This document shows positions 1 through 8,702 of a stretch of DNA of 64,000 nucleotides, piece after piece (the stretch's first letter is position 1; the number at the start of each line of letters is the position of its first letter). A model generated the notes under the pieces. The model was not told the DNA's origin. It did not search any database and saw nothing but the letters and a program-made list of their open reading frames with translations. The DNA lies in contig NZ_PVZG01000005.1 of the NCBI RefSeq assembly GCF_003002065.1, positions 1 through 64,000 on the forward strand, written 5' to 3'. Both the position numbers and the translations under genes were made by a program. This stretch comes from Pseudosporangium ferrugineum. Lineage in GTDB: Bacteria; Actinomycetota; Actinomycetes; Mycobacteriales; Micromonosporaceae.

Positions 1-95
1 GCAACCCACGACCGTTCATCTGGACCAAGACCGCCGAGGAGATCCTCGAATCACTCGCACGATTTTGTAGGCGAATTTCCGGCGCAGCACACTAG
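1..95 (+). mobile_element. IS630-family transposase, C-terminal fragment cut by the window edge
   Basis: An open frame enters from the left edge (codons from base 3) and stops with TAG at 93-95. The 30 visible residues include FIWTKTAEEILESLARFCRR. This is the typical C-terminus of IS630/Tc1-type DDE transposases in actinobacteria (WTKTA-EIL followed by a short basic tail). The catalytic DDE residues lie outside the window, so I cannot tell whether the element is intact. It would have catalysed cut-and-paste transposition into TA dinucleotides. No clear terminal repeat can be assigned without the other end. Confidence 0.75.
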
Positions 96-138
96 CCAGG
101 CTCCTATGAAGTCACAACGCCACGCCTGATGAGTGCAC

Positions 139-223
139 GAGCACCTCCCGACCAGGGCCGACAAATCCCGTAAAGGACCCGAAGTCAGTCAGGCGGAGGG
201 TCAGACCCCGGCGGGAGGTGCTC
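139..223. repeat. 12-bp perfect inverted repeat with 61-bp spacer downstream of the IS630 tail
   Basis: GAGCACCTCCCG at 139-150 is repeated in inverted orientation as CGGGAGGTGCTC at 212-223. The block lies between the transposase stop and the polymerase gene, so it could be the terminal repeats of a small MITE-like insertion or an IS end. No flanking TA duplication is visible. It could also act as a long-loop hairpin where the leftward polymerase transcript ends. Confidence 0.5.
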
Positions 224-239
224 ACCAACATCATCTCTG

Positions 240-1934
240 TCAGGCGGCGTCGGCGTAGCACTCGACCACCGACACGTCGAGGGGGAAGCGCACCTCCGTT
301 CGTCCGAACAGCAGCTCTCCCGCGCGGGCGGCGCTCGTGCGCACCGCGGCGACCACCTGGTCGGTCTCGTCCGCCGGGCAGTGGACGCCGACCTCGTCGT
401 GGACGAAGAGCACGATTTCCGCTCGCAGGCCGGTCAGGGCCGTTCGCAGGGTGGCCAGGAGGACCAGGGCCCACTCCGCCGCCGTTGCCTGGATGACGAA
501 GTTGCGGGTGAAGCGGCCGCGGGCGCGGCCCGAGGCTCCGCCCTGCGGTGCCTCCGCCGAGCCGGCTTCCTCCGGGGGGTCGAGGCCGGCGTCTCGCCAG
601 GCGGTGGAGGACGGTGGGCAGGTGCGGCCCAGCCAGGAGCGGACCAGGCCGCCTGCCTCGCCCGTGCGGGCCGCCGCCTCGACGTATTCGAAGGCGGTCG
701 GGTAGTTCTGGCGGAGGACCGCGAGGGCGGGGATCGCCGCGCCGCCGGTCTGGCCGTACATGGCGCCGAGGAGGGCGAGCTTGGCGCGGGGGCGGTCGCC
801 CGCGAAGGCGTCGGCGGCGAGGGCCGCGTAGAGATCGTCGGTCTCGCCGGCCGCGGCGAGGCGGGTGTCGCCGGAGACCGCGGCGAGGACGCGGGGCTCG
901 AGCTGGCCGGCGTCGGCGACGACGAAGCGCCAGCCGGGGTCGGCCACCACCGCGCGGCGGACCACCTTGGGGACCTGGAGGGCGCCGCCGCCGCGGGTGG
1001 CCCAGCGGCCGGAGACGACGCCGCCGGGGACGTACTCGGGGCGGAAGCGGCCCTCGCTCACCCAGGCGTCGCGCCAGGCCCAGCCGTGCGCGGTCCAGAT
1101 GCGGTAGAGCTCCTTGTACTCCAGGAGCGGCTTGATCGCCGGGTGCTCGATCTTGCGGAGCACCCAGGCCCGGGTGTTGGGGACGTCGATGCCGGCCCGG
1201 GTGAACGCGCGCACCACCTCGGCCGGGGAGTCGAGGTGCAGGCCGTGCACGCCGAACGCGGCGTTGACCTCGGCGGCCAGCTCGGCGAGGCGGCGCGGGG
1301 GCCCCACCGGCTGGGGCGGGCCGAGCAGCTCGCGCAGCACCTCGTCGTGCACGTCCGCGCGCCAGGGGATGCCGGCGTGGCCCATCTCCGCGCCGATCAG
1401 GGCGCCCGCCGACTCGGCGGCCACGAGCAGGCCGAAGCGCCCCGGGTGGCCCGTCGCGGCGATGCGCCGGTGCTGGTCCGCGTACACCCGGGTCAGGGAG
1501 TCGAGAACCACCGGGCCGGCGGCGGGCGACGGGCCGCCGACCGCGTCGAAGAGCGCGGCCTGGGTGAGGCCGGGCGGATCGGCGGGCCGGGGCGGCGGAT
1601 CGGGCGGGACCGGGCCGCCGGTGAGCCGGGCGTGGGCGGCGGCGAGCGACCGGGGCTCGCCCCACCGCCCGGCGTGCCCGAGCAGCAGCGCCTCGGTGAG
1701 CTCGACGTCGTGGCAGCGGCGGACCCGCACCCCGGCCCGGAGCAGCACCGGATAGCCCTCCGCGGTGGCCGCCCAGAGCCAGCGCGGGTGGTCGGCGGCC
1801 TCGCGCGCGGCGATCGCGGCGGGCAGATCGGTGACGGCCTCGGGCGCGGCGACCGGCACGCCGTCGGGGCGGACGGTCTGCAGCCGCCCGGGACCCGCCC
1901 AGCTTCCGTCGTCGGACACCACCGCCACCAGCAC
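240..1934 (-). CDS. Family-A DNA polymerase-like protein (actinobacterial short form)
   Basis: This 564-residue protein carries the three polymerase signatures of Pol I. Motif A is VADAGQLEPR near residue 343, matching DxSQIELR with Asp retained. Motif B is the O-helix RAKLALLGAMYGQTGG near 391. Motif C is VHDEV near 510. It is much shorter than PolA (about 900 residues) and has no 5'-nuclease domain. The N-terminal 250 residues correspond to a diverged exonuclease-like region, and I cannot verify its DEDD residues. Homologues are usually annotated as bifunctional 3'-5' exonuclease/DNA polymerase and are thought to act in repair or lesion bypass. The likely start is GTG (V-L-V-A-V-V), with no strong Shine-Dalgarno sequence. 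The nitroreductase gene ends 36 bases upstream, so the two may be cotranscribed. Confidence 0.85.
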   Translation of the reverse strand: MLVAVVSDDGSWAGPGRLQTVRPDGVPVAAPEAVTDLPAAIAAREAADHPRWLWAATAEGYPVLLRAGVRVRRCHDVELTEALLLGHAGRWGEPRSLAAAHARLTGGPVPPDPPPRPADPPGLTQAALFDAVGGPSPAAGPVVLDSLTRVYADQHRRIAATGHPGRFGLLVAAESAGALIGAEMGHAGIPWRADVHDEVLRELLGPPQPVGPPRRLAELAAEVNAAFGVHGLHLDSPAEVVRAFTRAGIDVPNTRAWVLRKIEHPAIKPLLEYKELYRIWTAHGWAWRDAWVSEGRFRPEYVPGGVVSGRWATRGGGALQVPKVVRRAVVADPGWRFVVADAGQLEPRVLAAVSGDTRLAAAGETDDLYAALAADAFAGDRPRAKLALLGAMYGQTGGAAIPALAVLRQNYPTAFEYVEAAARTGEAGGLVRSWLGRTCPPSSTAWRDAGLDPPEEAGSAEAPQGGASGRARGRFTRNFVIQATAAEWALVLLATLRTALTGLRAEIVLFVHDEVGVHCPADETDQVVAAVRTSAARAGELLFGRTEVRFPLDVSVVECYADAA

Positions 1935-1970
1935 CCGCTCATTCTGGAACAGGGGTACGACAGAAACCGG

Positions 1971-2561
1971 TCACCTCCAGCGGCCGCGGTGCACGACCTG
2001 GTCCGTCGGCTTCCGGCGGCCGGAGAGGTCGCGGGGCGGTTCCTGGCTGTAGCCGATCGAGACGGCCCCGATGGGCATGAAGGCGGCCGGCACGCCGAAC
2101 GCCGTACGGAAGGACTCGATCCGTTCCGCCGGAATGCCGAAGAAACAGGCGCCGAGCCCCTTGTCGACCGCCGTGAGCAGCATCAGCAGCGCGGCCATGC
2201 CGGTGTCGATGTCCCAGTACGGCGCCGGCCACCAGCTGTCGGACCGGTCCGTGTGCCCCTTGTCCGCCTCGGCGTACCGGTCGAGGTACGCGTCCTTGTG
2301 CGAATGCGGGACGATCAGCAGCGGCGCCTCGACGTTGGCCGCGAACCACCGTTCGGGCGCGGTCTCCGGGCGGCAGGCCTCCCGGAAGCGGGCGATGCCG
2401 GCCGGGTCGTCGAGGACGAGGAAGCCCCAGCCCTGGGAGAACCCGGCCGACGGCGCCCGCAGGCCGTTCTGCACGATCAGGTCCACGACGTCGGGCGGGA
2501 TCGGCCGGTCCTCGTAGCTGCGGACCATGCGGCGGCGGCGGACGACCTCCTGGAATTCCAT
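1971..2561 (-). CDS. Nitroreductase-family flavoprotein
   Basis: This 196-residue protein has the nitroreductase N-terminal pattern (RRRRMVRSYEDRPIP, then APSAGFSQGW), in which the Arg and Ser residues contact FMN. It also has a C-terminal FFGIPAER segment of the family. Such enzymes are FMN-dependent homodimers that reduce nitro compounds, quinones or flavins with NAD(P)H in the cytoplasm. The substrate cannot be told from sequence. It reads away from the response regulator at 2649; the 87 bases between them must hold both promoters. The polymerase-like gene follows 36 bases downstream. Confidence 0.9.
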   Translation of the reverse strand: MEFQEVVRRRRMVRSYEDRPIPPDVVDLIVQNGLRAPSAGFSQGWGFLVLDDPAGIARFREACRPETAPERWFAANVEAPLLIVPHSHKDAYLDRYAEADKGHTDRSDSWWPAPYWDIDTGMAALLMLLTAVDKGLGACFFGIPAERIESFRTAFGVPAAFMPIGAVSIGYSQEPPRDLSGRRKPTDQVVHRGRWR

Positions 2562-2648
2562 CGCCTCAACGTAGTGCTATTGCCTCAGGGACCGCTCGCA
2601 CCTGCCGATGGGCACCGTGGTCCCGCTCTTCGAGGCAAAGGCGAACAC

Positions 2649-3035
<387 letters not shown>

Positions 3036-3038
3036 CCG

Positions 3039-3072
3039 GGCGGCGCCCCTCCCCGGTGGGAACGGCGCCGCC
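3039..3072. terminator. Bidirectional rho-independent-type hairpin
   Basis: GGCGGCGCC (3039-3047) pairs perfectly with GGCGCCGCC (3064-3072). The 16-base loop itself can pair CCC with GGG. The hairpin sits between two convergent stop codons (3035 and 3080) and lacks a U-tract, as is usual in actinobacteria. Confidence 0.6.
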
Positions 3073-3079
3073 GGCCGGC

Positions 3080-4627
3080 TCAGCCGGGACCGAGGCTGGC
3101 GCGTACGCCCGGCGCCACGCTGGTCAGGCACCGGCCGCTGGGCAGGTCGAACTTCCAGCCGTGCAGCTGGCAGGTCAGCACGTCGCCGTCGACCACGCCG
3201 AAGCGGCGCAGATCCGCCTTGAGGTGGGGGCAGCGGCGCTGCACCGACCAGGCGCCGAGCTCGATGTCCTCCGCGTCGACGGCCCGTTCGTGCTCGTCGT
3301 ACCAGCCTTCGGCGTACTGCATGCGTTCCTCGGTGAGGCACTCGAAGAACGCGTAGATGTATTCGTTGTAGCGCCCGATCCGGGTGGCGGAGAACCGGCA
3401 GGACAGGAACAGCGAGTTGACCCAGTCGCCCTCCTCGATGTGGATGAGGTGCTCCACCAGCTCGCGCCGGACGCGGAAGCTGTAGCGGACCCGCTCGCCG
3501 GCGGCCGGGCGGACCTCCCTGCCGGGGAAGTCGATGAGCACGGACTCGACCTCGGTGCCGTCGTAGGAGACCAGGTCGAGCCGCACCGGGGTGCCGATCC
3601 CCTCGGCGATGTAGACGGAGCTCTCCAGCAGCGGCTCCATCCGCAGCTTCATCTCCTTGAGCACGTCGATCTCGGGGTGGCGCCAGGTGCTCTTCTCCGC
3701 CTCGATGATCGGCCGCTTCCGCTCGCGCATCTCCGCCAGGTGCTCGCGCTTGTTCGCGAAGAACTCGTCCACGGGCACCGGATGGGTGGTGGCGCAGTCC
3801 TCCGGGGTGACGTCGGCGACGCTTCCGGGCAGCAGCACCACTCCGTTGGTCCCGCCGACGGCCGCGTACTCGCGCAGGAAGACGGACTGGTCGGGGAAGA
3901 TGTTGCTGTCGTCGCCGAAGATGTCGTTGAACTGCCACAGGTCGTCGTCGAGGAAGCAGGGCGGCCCGGCGATGGGGAACACGTGGGTGGCGCCGAGTTC
4001 GTCGATGTAGCGCCAGGTGCGGTCGAACTGGCGTTCCCGCTTCTGCCGGCCGAAGGCCCGTTTCGCCGCCGCCGTCATCTCGTAGACCATCGGATACCAG
4101 ATGGCGCCCGAGAATTGCAGCAGGTGGGCGTGGACGTGGCCGAGCCGGGCGAACTCGTCGAGGTCGGTGGGGCGGGCGTCGTTCTGGTTCAGCAGGCGTA
4201 CGCCGTCGTGCTCCACCCAGAGCGACGAGTCGCCGATGGGCCCGTCCGTGGGCGACGTGAGCGCCTGGATCATGACGCGCAGCCCGCCGTCCAGTTCGTA
4301 CACCTCGTTGTCGCGGGTCTGGACGAAGCGGGTGAACCCGAGGTCGCGCAGCTCGTCCCGCAGCTGGCTGGTGGGGTACTCGGGCAGCAGCACCGTCGCC
4401 TTCTTGCTGACGTACCGCTTGAGGTGGGCCGGGTCGAAGTGGTCGTGGTGCAGGTGGGAGACGTACAGATAATCGGTGTCGCCCAGGGTCTCCCAGTCCA
4501 GTCCGGAGTTGTCGGGGAAGGGGAACCACGAGGCGAAGTAGGCGGGGTTCACCCAGGGGTCGCAGAGGATGCTGCCGGCCGCCGTGTCGATGCGCAGACC
4601 CGCGTGCCCGGTACCGGTGATCTTCAT
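3080..4627 (-). CDS. MBL-fold hydrolase fused to a C-terminal Rieske [2Fe-2S] domain (CMAH/UlaG-like)
   Basis: Residues 1-300 form a UlaG-like metallo-beta-lactamase fold with the metal motif SHLHHDHFD (H58, H60, D62, H63). The C-terminus has a Rieske cluster motif, CPH near 466 and CQLHGW near 485 (C-x-H-x17-C-x2-H). The combination recalls animal CMP-N-acetylneuraminate hydroxylase (CMAH), but with the Rieske domain at the opposite end. A hydroxylation or oxidation of a sugar or lipid-linked substrate is therefore plausible, though unproven. ATG 4627 is preferred over GTG 4633 because AAGGA is spaced 7 bases from it. It is the last gene of the seven-gene operon, 15 bases after the EEP stop codon, and has no signal peptide. 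Confidence 0.85.
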   Translation of the reverse strand: MKITGTGHAGLRIDTAAGSILCDPWVNPAYFASWFPFPDNSGLDWETLGDTDYLYVSHLHHDHFDPAHLKRYVSKKATVLLPEYPTSQLRDELRDLGFTRFVQTRDNEVYELDGGLRVMIQALTSPTDGPIGDSSLWVEHDGVRLLNQNDARPTDLDEFARLGHVHAHLLQFSGAIWYPMVYEMTAAAKRAFGRQKRERQFDRTWRYIDELGATHVFPIAGPPCFLDDDLWQFNDIFGDDSNIFPDQSVFLREYAAVGGTNGVVLLPGSVADVTPEDCATTHPVPVDEFFANKREHLAEMRERKRPIIEAEKSTWRHPEIDVLKEMKLRMEPLLESSVYIAEGIGTPVRLDLVSYDGTEVESVLIDFPGREVRPAAGERVRYSFRVRRELVEHLIHIEEGDWVNSLFLSCRFSATRIGRYNEYIYAFFECLTEERMQYAEGWYDEHERAVDAEDIELGAWSVQRRCPHLKADLRRFGVVDGDVLTCQLHGWKFDLPSGRCLTSVAPGVRASLGPG

Positions 4628-4642
4628 AGTCACGTCCTTCTG

Positions 4643-5830
4643 TCAGGTCAGCGAGAACCACAGGTCCTGGGGGCGGTGGTCGGAGAGCCACTCGGAGGAG
4701 ACGAGTTCGTAGCGGTGCACCGCGACCGCCCCGCGGGTGAAGGTCCAGTCGATGCGCCAGAACGGCAGCGGCAGACCGGCCAGCGGGCTGTCCCAGCTGA
4801 AGTTCATCGGCGCGTTGAACCGCCAGCTCAGCGGCAGGACCTGGGTGCCGGCCCGGGTGGCGTCGTCGGTCACCGCCCGCAGCGGGTCGAGGGTGCCCAT
4901 CGACGACGTCGCGTTGAAGTCGCCGGAGATCACCGAGGGGTTCGGGTTGTGGCGTACGTCGTCGGCGACCGCCCGCACCTCGGCCTGCCGCCACTCGAAC
5001 TTGCGCCGGTAGTAGGAGTCCATGTCCACCTGCGGGTTCAGGAAGTTGAGGTCGATCGCGGTCGGCACGGTGACGTGCACGTTGTAGACCGACAGCACCC
5101 GCGAGCCGATCCGCAGATCGGTGCGCAGCGTCTTGTCCCGGGCGAACACCTCGTTGAACGGCGCGTCCGACGGCAGTTCCGCGGCGGGCCCGAACAGCGG
5201 CTGGGCGACGATCGGGAACCGCGAGACGGTCACCAGCTCGCTGCGCCGGGCGATGTGATAGCCGGGGAACTCGGCCCGCAGCTTGGCGTCGTCCTGGACC
5301 GGGAGGTACCCCACCTCCGCGGTGCCGGGCACCCAGATGACGTGTTCCTGGAGCAGGTACACGTCGGCGTTCTGCTTGCGCAGGAAGCGGTACTGCGCCT
5401 CGGGATCCTCGTTGCTCATCCCCCAGTAGTTGGTGTTCCAGGTGAACAGGTGGATCGCGCCCGGCGGCACGGGCCGCTCCCCCGCGCCCAGCGCCGCGAC
5501 GTTGACGCCCACCTGGTCGACGCCGGGCAGGAGGCCGGCCAGCGCGAGGGCCGCGGCCCACCGCCGCCGCGGGCCGCACGCCGCCGCGCTCGCCAGCGCC
5601 AGCGCCAGGGGCACGGCGATCAGGAACACCGGCGGGGCCGAGTCGAGCAGGATGGACCAGTGCCAGCGGCCGGTGGTGACCCGCCGGACCACGTTGTAGC
5701 TCAGCCAGAGCACCGTCACCCCGACCAGCGCCCAGCCGTACCAGCGGCGGAGCAGCCGGGCGGCCCGCCGGCGGCGGGACGGCGCCGGGGGCAGCACCGC
5801 CGGGACGGCCTCGTCGAGCGTGGCCGTCAT
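4643..5830 (-). CDS. Membrane-anchored endonuclease/exonuclease/phosphatase (EEP) family protein
   Basis: The 395-residue product has three hydrophobic segments in the first 120 residues and then an EEP catalytic domain. Conserved elements are FTWNTNYWG (metal-binding Asn), LLQEH (Glu), ISGDFNATSS (GDFN), RIDWTF and LSDHRP (catalytic Asp-His). EEP enzymes hydrolyse phosphodiesters or phosphomonoesters (nucleases, sphingomyelinases, inositol phosphatases). The membrane anchor and operon suggest a lipid- or sugar-phosphate substrate rather than DNA. The start at 5830 gives an ATGA overlap with the glycosyltransferase stop; a longer start at 5878 would run into that gene. It is a paralogue of 12100-13215. 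Confidence 0.85.
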   Translation of the reverse strand: MTATLDEAVPAVLPPAPSRRRRAARLLRRWYGWALVGVTVLWLSYNVVRRVTTGRWHWSILLDSAPPVFLIAVPLALALASAAACGPRRRWAAALALAGLLPGVDQVGVNVAALGAGERPVPPGAIHLFTWNTNYWGMSNEDPEAQYRFLRKQNADVYLLQEHVIWVPGTAEVGYLPVQDDAKLRAEFPGYHIARRSELVTVSRFPIVAQPLFGPAAELPSDAPFNEVFARDKTLRTDLRIGSRVLSVYNVHVTVPTAIDLNFLNPQVDMDSYYRRKFEWRQAEVRAVADDVRHNPNPSVISGDFNATSSMGTLDPLRAVTDDATRAGTQVLPLSWRFNAPMNFSWDSPLAGLPLPFWRIDWTFTRGAVAVHRYELVSSEWLSDHRPQDLWFSLT

Positions 5831-6828
5831 GAGGCCACCCCGCGGTACATCCGGCGGAACGAGGGCCGGACCGTCCACTCCAGAACGCCGACCGCCAGCC
5901 CGCAGACCACGGCGGCGTTCATCAGGAGGTGGACGCCGGTGAAGAAAGCCGTGAAGGCTGGACCTCGCTCACGCCGTACGAAAGCGTATTGCCCGAAGTC
6001 GACGGCGACGAACAGCGTGAGCAGAAGTCCCAGCGGGACGACCGCCGGCGGATGGACGAGGGCGACCGGCAGGCCGGCCAGGACCACCGCGGCCAGGACC
6101 GCGGCGAAGGCGCGGGAGCCGGTCTCCATGCCCTGCATCGCCCGGCCGCGCTGAAGATAGAAGGGTACGCGCAGGCGGCTGCGCCGGAACGCCTTGCTCA
6201 GGATCGGCGCGAGCCGGTTCTCGTCGGACAGGCGCCCGCCGATGCGCGAGGTCAGCAGCATGGGGTACGCCGCCGACAACCGCTCGGCGTGATCGATCTC
6301 CTCGGTCTGGCGCAGCGCCGGGTTGAACCAGCCGGCCCGCTCGAAGGCCTCCCGGGTGACCGCGCCGAGGGCGTAGAAGCCGCCGCTGACCGGCCCTTCG
6401 GCGCTCTTGCGCCAGTAGTGGTACTGCAGGATCCGGTACTGACCGATCGGCCCCTCGGGGAACAGCGGCACCTTGTCCGGTACGCCGAAGACGGCGCCGT
6501 AGCCCTCGGGCCCGGAGAGCAGCCGGACGGCGTTGGCGACGGCGTCCGGGCTCATCGCCACGTCCGCGTCGACGAAGAAGAACACGTCGCCCTTGGCGTG
6601 CCGTACGCCCAGGTTGCGCGCTCCCCCCGGCCCGCCGTTGACGTCGCTGCGGATCAGGGTGCAGGGGTGGGCCGCCGCCACGGCCGCACTGTCGTCCGTG
6701 CTGACGTCGTCGACGACGATGACCTCGACCGGCGGGTACGTCTGGGACAGCGCCGCCGACAGGCAGAGCCCGATCGTGCGGCTGTCGTTGTACATCGGGA
6801 TGATGACCGAGACCGTCGGCTCATCCAT
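5827..6828 (-). CDS. GT2-family glycosyltransferase with C-terminal membrane segments
   Basis: The 333-residue protein starts with the GT-A nucleotide-binding fold (VSVIIPMYNDSRTIG, then VIVVDDVSTDDSA). It has the DxD-type metal site FFVDADVAMS and an acceptor-side acidic motif QTEEIDHAERL. Two or three hydrophobic helices follow residue 235. This matches inverting glycosyltransferases that move a sugar from an NDP- or polyprenyl-linked donor at the cytoplasmic face. It overlaps its downstream neighbour by ATGA and its upstream neighbour by 8 bases, so translation is probably coupled. It resembles the GT2 half of 10086-11933 closely enough to suggest duplication. Confidence 0.88.
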   Translation of the reverse strand: MDEPTVSVIIPMYNDSRTIGLCLSAALSQTYPPVEVIVVDDVSTDDSAAVAAAHPCTLIRSDVNGGPGGARNLGVRHAKGDVFFFVDADVAMSPDAVANAVRLLSGPEGYGAVFGVPDKVPLFPEGPIGQYRILQYHYWRKSAEGPVSGGFYALGAVTREAFERAGWFNPALRQTEEIDHAERLSAAYPMLLTSRIGGRLSDENRLAPILSKAFRRSRLRVPFYLQRGRAMQGMETGSRAFAAVLAAVVLAGLPVALVHPPAVVPLGLLLTLFVAVDFGQYAFVRRERGPAFTAFFTGVHLLMNAAVVCGLAVGVLEWTVRPSFRRMYRGVAS

Positions 6829-7750
6829 ACAGGAGTCCTCCCTCGAAGACGAGTAGCCACAGCGCGGCGTTGACGAGCATCACGCGGTCCCGCAGGAGGA
6901 CGCGGACGGGACTGCCGCCCCCCGCGTTCACCAGCACCACCTGCAGGTAGCGGAACAGGGCGAACAGCGCGAAGGGCACGGTGAACAGGGCCGCGGCGCT
7001 GAACGTGTAGACGTAGAGCTGATAGGTGATCAGGGCGAGGGCGGCGGTCAGGACCAGCAGGTGGTCCAGGAGCGACTCGTTGTAGCCCGCCAGCGCCGGG
7101 CGGTGGGCGACGCCGCCGGCCCGCAGCTCGTGGCGGCGCTTGCCGAGGATGAGCAGCAGGCACACCGCGAGGACGCACAGCGTCAGCCAGCCCGACGAGG
7201 GCGAGCCGACCGCCTCGTAGCCCTGCGCAAGCCGCAGCACGAAGCCCAGGGCGACGACGAACAGGTCCACCAGCGGCACGTGCTTGAGCACGAAGCTGTA
7301 TGCCGCGTTGACGACCAGGTACGCCAGCAGCGGCCACCAGTCGGTCACCGCGGGGCCGACGACGGCGGCGAGGACCGCCGCCAGCGACACGGCCAGCGCA
7401 CCGGCCGCCCAGGGCGACACCCGGCCGGCCGCGATCGGCCGGTCCCGCTTGGTGGGGTGGGCCCGGTCCCGTCCCCGGTCGGCGATGTCGTTGGCCACGT
7501 AGACCACCGCCGACGCGAGGATGAACGCCAGCACCGCGATCCCGGCACGGCCCGCGTGGCGCCACCCCAGCAGCGCCGGGTCCAGCAGGGGCAGCACCAC
7601 GACCAGGTTCTTCGGCCACTGTCCCGGCCTCAGCAGCCGGAGCAGGTCGCGGGCGGAGCGCCGGGACCGGTCAGAAAAAGACCTTGGCGGCGGCGAGAGC
7701 GCCCTGCTTCCAGGGATCGCGACTGGTACGTCCGTTCTGGTGGGCGGCAT
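6821..7750 (-). CDS. UbiA-family prenyltransferase, decaprenyl-phosphate phosphoribosyltransferase-like
   Basis: This integral membrane protein of about 309 residues has eight or nine predicted helices. The first Asp-rich motif is NDIADRGRDRAHPTKRDRP (NDxxDxxxDxxHPxK). It and the QWPKN motif near the start are characteristic of DPPR synthases (Rv3806c type), which join 5-phosphoribose diphosphate to decaprenyl phosphate. A second polar loop is PLVDLFVVALGF. Product identity in this operon is unproven. The start ATG at 7750 lies inside the upstream epimerase gene (80-base overlap), and I see no later start. An alternative start lies at 7786. Confidence 0.87.
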   Translation of the reverse strand: MPPTRTDVPVAIPGSRALSPPPRSFSDRSRRSARDLLRLLRPGQWPKNLVVVLPLLDPALLGWRHAGRAGIAVLAFILASAVVYVANDIADRGRDRAHPTKRDRPIAAGRVSPWAAGALAVSLAAVLAAVVGPAVTDWWPLLAYLVVNAAYSFVLKHVPLVDLFVVALGFVLRLAQGYEAVGSPSSGWLTLCVLAVCLLLILGKRRHELRAGGVAHRPALAGYNESLLDHLLVLTAALALITYQLYVYTFSAAALFTVPFALFALFRYLQVVLVNAGGGSPVRVLLRDRVMLVNAALWLLVFEGGLLYG

Positions 7751-8702
7751 GGCGTGGCTCCTTGCGCTGATCGCGCCACCAGGCATAGGTGCCGAGGATG
7801 GCGTCCCGGTTGGACATCAGTGGCCGATAGCCGAGCCGTCGCTGCGCCTTCTCGATGCTCACGTACGAGTCGGCGGTGAGTTTCTGCAGCAGACGGCCGT
7901 ACACGGGCGACAGGCGGGCCCGTTCGAGCAGGCCCAGCACGGCGAGGGCGGGACGGCCGGGCAGCGACACCACCCGGCGGCCGTGCCCGGCCGCGTCGAG
8001 CACGGCCTGGAAGTCCTCGCGCAGGGTGCCGAACTCCGCGGCGGCCAGGTTGTAGGTGTCGTTGGCGGCGTCCTCCGGCGCGTCCAGGACCGAGACCACC
8101 GCGTCGACGAGGTCCGCCAGCGCCAGCATCTGGATCCGTACGTCGCCCCTGCCGAGGACCGGGAAGTTGCGCCCCTCCTCGGCCCACTCGAACAGCATCG
8201 CGAACAGTCCCATCCGGCCGGGGCCCACGAACGTCTTCGGCCGCAGGATGGGTACGCACAGGCCCTCCGCGCGCAGCTTGTCCGCGACCTCCTCGGCCGC
8301 CGCCTTGGCGGAGCTGTACGGGTCGACTGGCTCCCGCGGGTACTCCTCGGTGGTCGGTACGACGCCGGGCAGCCCGTAGACCGCGGTGGACGAGATGTGG
8401 ACCAGCCGCGGCACCCGGGCCCGCGCCGCCGCGGTGAGCACGGTCCGCGCGCCGTCCACGACGATCGACCGGATCTCGGGCACCGGATAGCTCGGCAGCG
8501 CCGACGCGCAGTGCACCAGGGCGTCGGCGCCGTCCATCGCTCGGGCCATCGCCGCGGCGTCGCGGATGTCGCCGACCACCTCCACCCCCGGCCCGGGTCG
8601 CAGGTCGATGCCGCGCACGTGATGGCCGTCGGCCACGAGCCGCTCGGTGAGCCGGGAGCCGAGCATGCCGGCGGCGCCGGTGACCGCGATGATCCGGTTC
8701 AC
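7671..8702 (-). CDS. NAD-dependent epimerase/dehydratase (extended SDR)
   Basis: The 343-residue protein is an extended short-chain dehydrogenase. It has the NAD motif VTGAAGMLGSRL at the N-terminus, the catalytic Ser in HISSTAVYG and the Tyr-Lys pair in DPYSSAKAAAEE. Enzymes of this family epimerise, dehydrate or reduce NDP-sugars or related alcohols. The start is GTG 8702, which overlaps the aminotransferase stop as GTGA. Its last 80 bases overlap the prenyltransferase start. In context it would supply or modify the sugar or polyol head group that the neighbouring transferases use. Confidence 0.88.
   Translation of the reverse strand: MNRIIAVTGAAGMLGSRLTERLVADGHHVRGIDLRPGPGVEVVGDIRDAAAMARAMDGADALVHCASALPSYPVPEIRSIVVDGARTVLTAAARARVPRLVHISSTAVYGLPGVVPTTEEYPREPVDPYSSAKAAAEEVADKLRAEGLCVPILRPKTFVGPGRMGLFAMLFEWAEEGRNFPVLGRGDVRIQMLALADLVDAVVSVLDAPEDAANDTYNLAAAEFGTLREDFQAVLDAAGHGRRVVSLPGRPALAVLGLLERARLSPVYGRLLQKLTADSYVSIEKAQRRLGYRPLMSNRDAILGTYAWWRDQRKEPRHAAHQNGRTSRDPWKQGALAAAKVFF

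Noticed and set aside
4643..5830. EEP protein as a DNA-repair exonuclease III
   Set aside because: The N-terminal membrane helices and glycolipid operon context do not fit a DNA substrate, although the fold is shared.
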